Positions 6,722-8,003 of a stretch of DNA of 8,003 nucleotides are shown here, piece by piece; position 1 is the first letter of the stretch; each line of letters starts with the position of its first letter. Origin of the DNA: an uncultured Flammeovirgaceae bacterium (GTDB taxonomy: Bacteria; Bacteroidota; Bacteroidia; Cytophagales; Cyclobacteriaceae); the NCBI GenBank assembly GCA_946480685.1, contig CAMLLI010000158.1:1-8003 (forward strand). The letters run 5' to 3'. The notes below the pieces were generated by a model, which did no database searches, was not told the origin of the DNA, and was given only the letters and a program-made list of their open reading frames with translations. Position numbers and translations under genes: made by a program.

Positions 6722-6788
6722 ATTTACTACTAATTTGTAGATAATATCAGAAGCTGTTGTATATTTATTCTACAATTTAGTAGTAAAT
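6722..6788. promoter_or_regulatory. Paired operators of the PadR-type repressor (inverted repeat)
   Basis: The left arm 6722-6741 and right arm 6769-6788 are reverse complements over 20 bases with one mismatch, separated by 27 bases. Each arm is itself a dyad, CTAC-N6-GTAG (6727-6740 and 6770-6783). The dyad centres are 43 bases apart, about four helical turns, so two dimers would bind the same face of the DNA. The left copy covers the -33 TTG, and the right copy covers the predicted transcription start and the A and T of the padR ATG. PadR-family repressors are known to bind dyads in their own promoters; that this PadR binds here is inference. Confidence 0.75.
6735..6767 (+). promoter_or_regulatory. 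Promoter of the padR-permease operon
   Basis: TTG at 6735-6737 is followed after 22 bases by TATATTTA at 6760-6767, five of six fixed bases of the Bacteroidota -7 consensus TAnnTTTG. Transcription would begin near 6773, leaving only about 14 bases before the ATG at 6787. Both core elements are framed by the operator dyads. Confidence 0.65.
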
Positions 6789-7128
6789 GATTGAAACACG
6801 ACTGGGTGATTTTGAGGAAGTGATCCTGCTGGTAGCCGGTATACTGGAGGATGAGGCGTATGCCTTAAAGATTACAGAAGAATTTAAACGCCAGACCGGG
6901 CGCGAAGTATCGATCGGGGCGGTGCATTCCACGCTCGACCGACTGGAACAAAAAGGTTTCGTGAAATCAGCGCTGGGTGAGGCGACTGCTATGCGGGGAG
7001 GCAAACGCAAGCGCATATTTACCATTACAGCATTGGGCAAGCGTGTGTTGAAAGATGCGATGGATTTCAGAATGTCGCTCTGGAAACAATACCCGCTGCT
7101 GGCCGGTAAACTTAACTTTAGCTATTAA
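6787..7128 (+). CDS. PadR-family winged-helix transcriptional repressor
   Basis: The 113-residue protein is a compact PadR regulator. LGDFEEVILLVAGIL (6-20) is the first helix typical of the family, and AYALKITEEFKRQTG (24-38) is the second. VSIGAVHSTLDRLEQKGFV (41-59) is the recognition helix region, and a basic wing follows at about 62-88 with RGGKRKRIFTITALGKRVL. A short C-terminal helix (about 89-105) would serve dimerisation, making it the small-type PadR. The ATG at 6787 is embedded in the right operator arm and follows a predicted leader of only about 14 bases, with no Shine-Dalgarno. The gene lies 5 bases upstream of a permease with a prefix domain. PadR next to such FtsX-type permeases is a recurrent arrangement, so it most likely represses this operon in response to envelope stress or a toxic compound; the effector is unknown. 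Confidence 0.93.
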   Translation: MIETRLGDFEEVILLVAGILEDEAYALKITEEFKRQTGREVSIGAVHSTLDRLEQKGFVKSALGEATAMRGGKRKRIFTITALGKRVLKDAMDFRMSLWKQYPLLAGKLNFSY

Positions 7129-7133
7129 CCGCG

Positions 7134-8003
7134 GTGCATAAACAACAGGATATACCGCCCAGACTTGCTACATGGTTGCTTCACCGCTTTCTGCGAGAAG
7201 ATCTTGCAGAAGATGTAGGTGGCGACCTCGAAGAACGCTTTTATACGCTGAAGGAAAACACTTCGCACCTGCGTGCTCAGACAGATTATTGGTACCAGGT
7301 GCTTGCCTATATACGACCTTTCGCTATTCGTAAACGCTCGCGACAACCCCAACTATACCGCGCTATGTATAAAAATTACTTCACCACATCACTGCGCGCC
7401 ATGAAGAAGAACAAGCTTCATGCTGCCATCAATATTGCAGGTCTTTCTGTAGGCATGACGGTTGCCATTATTATAGGACTCTGGATCAAAGATGAACTTT
7501 CGTACGAGAAGCACTTCGATAAGTATGACAGTATAGGACGTGTGCTGCAAAACCTGACGAACAATGGCCATATGGATACATGGTGGTCGGTGCCATGGCC
7601 CCTGGCTGATGAGCTGCGGAAGAAGTATGGTGATAACTTCACGCATGTAGTACTCGCCACGGATGCAGAAAATGCTGTTGTTACTTATGAAGACAAGCAC
7701 CTGTCGCAATCGGGTATATTTGCTGAACCGGACTTCCCTCAGCTGTTTACACTTTCGATGGTACATGGTTCACGCGATGCTTTGAAAGATGCATCGTCAG
7801 TTATCATCTCACAGTCGTTTGCCAAAACATACTTTGCAGATAACGATCCTATTGGAAAGATCATGACCATTAATTCCTCCATGACGGTGCATGTGGCTGG
7901 TGTCTATAAAGATATACCTTCACAATCAGAATTCCACAATATACATTTTATAACACCGTGGCAGCTGCTCTATAATGAATCGGGGTGGATAAAAAATATG
8001 TAC
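7134..8003 (+). CDS. FtsX/MacB-type ABC transporter permease with permease prefix domain (3' end outside window)
   Basis: The frame is open from GTG at 7134 to the right edge, 290 residues without a stop. Residues about 7-66 form a cytoplasmic helical segment (PPRLATWLLHRFLREDLAED, then GGDLEERF and DYWYQVLAYIRPFAIRK) that matches the permease prefix domain found in Bacteroidota permeases next to padR. FTTSLRAMKKNKLHAAINIA (83-102) follows, then transmembrane helix 1 (about 97-117) and the start of the MacB-like periplasmic domain (KDELSYEKHFDKYDSIGRV, then VIISQSFAKTYFADNDPIGK). GTG is the only usable start that keeps the prefix: an in-frame TAG lies at 7119 with no other start codon between. 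The ATG at 7365 would remove the prefix domain. The gene starts 5 bases after padR, which implies coupling. No ATPase gene is seen here, so the partner is unknown. The likely role is extrusion of a substrate or envelope mechanotransmission. Confidence 0.92.
   Translation, partial: MHKQQDIPPRLATWLLHRFLREDLAEDVGGDLEERFYTLKENTSHLRAQTDYWYQVLAYIRPFAIRKRSRQPQLYRAMYKNYFTTSLRAMKKNKLHAAINIAGLSVGMTVAIIIGLWIKDELSYEKHFDKYDSIGRVLQNLTNNGHMDTWWSVPWPLADELRKKYGDNFTHVVLATDAENAVVTYEDKHLSQSGIFAEPDFPQLFTLSMVHGSRDALKDASSVIISQSFAKTYFADNDPIGKIMTINSSMTVHVAGVYKDIPSQSEFHNIHFITPWQLLYNESGWIKNMY

Larger units (their letters stand above)
6454..6786. other. Divergent regulatory region between kinase operon and padR operon
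   Basis: This 333-base AT-rich gap separates two operons transcribed away from each other. The left end holds the kinase Shine-Dalgarno and a weak promoter candidate. The right 65 bases hold the padR promoter and operators. The middle, about 6550-6720, shows no convincing structure. A 27-codon frame at 6635-6718 is open there but has no supporting signal. A short dyad, ATGTA-CGCA-TACAT, lies at 6520-6533. Confidence 0.5.

Noticed and set aside
6777..7040. An 87-codon minus-strand frame over padR
   Set aside because: It is antisense to a clear PadR winged-helix protein and contains no motif of its own.
7389..7766. Minus-strand open frames of 80 and 125 codons antisense to the permease
   Set aside because: The plus-strand frame carries an unmistakable FtsX/MacB-type protein; the antisense products show no recognisable features.

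Overview
The window looks like chromosomal DNA of a member of the Bacteroidota, most likely a Cytophagales- or Chitinophagales-type organism. This is inferred from several things: TTG / TAnnTTTG-like promoter elements, mostly weak or absent Shine-Dalgarno sequences, a lipoprotein whose acylated Cys is followed by a run of Asp (the surface-export type of signal in this phylum), LytS/LytTR and CHASE-PAS two-component genes, and a PadR gene paired with an FtsX-type permease that carries an N-terminal prefix domain. No tRNA, rRNA, CRISPR, transposase or phage gene was seen.

Layout from left to right. (1) A two-gene LytS/LytTR-type two-component operon on the minus strand: a membrane histidine kinase (413-1441) followed 3 bases later by a response regulator cut by the left edge (1-409). 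(2) A minus-strand lipoprotein with three FAS1/fasciclin modules (1533-2960), ending in a clear intrinsic terminator (1477-1515) that separates it from the kinase downstream. (3) A 264-base divergent spacer containing a GC-richer block of unknown origin. (4) A plus-strand RibD-C/dihydrofolate-reductase-like gene (3225-3878). (5) A 209-base convergent spacer with a perfect TAnnTTTG element followed by a hairpin and T-tract, possibly an ~80-nt small RNA. (6) A second minus-strand two-component operon: a CHASE-PAS histidine kinase (4501-6453) translationally coupled by an ATGA overlap to a single-domain receiver (4088-4504). (7) A 333-base divergent regulatory region. (8) A plus-strand operon of a PadR-type repressor (6787-7128) and, 5 bases later, an FtsX/MacB-type permease with a GTG start and a permease prefix domain (7134 to the right edge).

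The window is dominated by signal sensing at the envelope: two kinase/regulator pairs, a surface-type adhesion lipoprotein and a PadR-controlled permease. The most instructive regulatory structure is in front of padR. Two copies of a CTAC-N6-GTAG dyad form a near-perfect 20-base inverted repeat, with centres 43 bases apart. One covers the -33 element and the other covers the predicted transcription start and the start codon, which is strong circumstantial evidence for autoregulation. The candidate small RNA and the GC-richer spacer are the least explained stretches.
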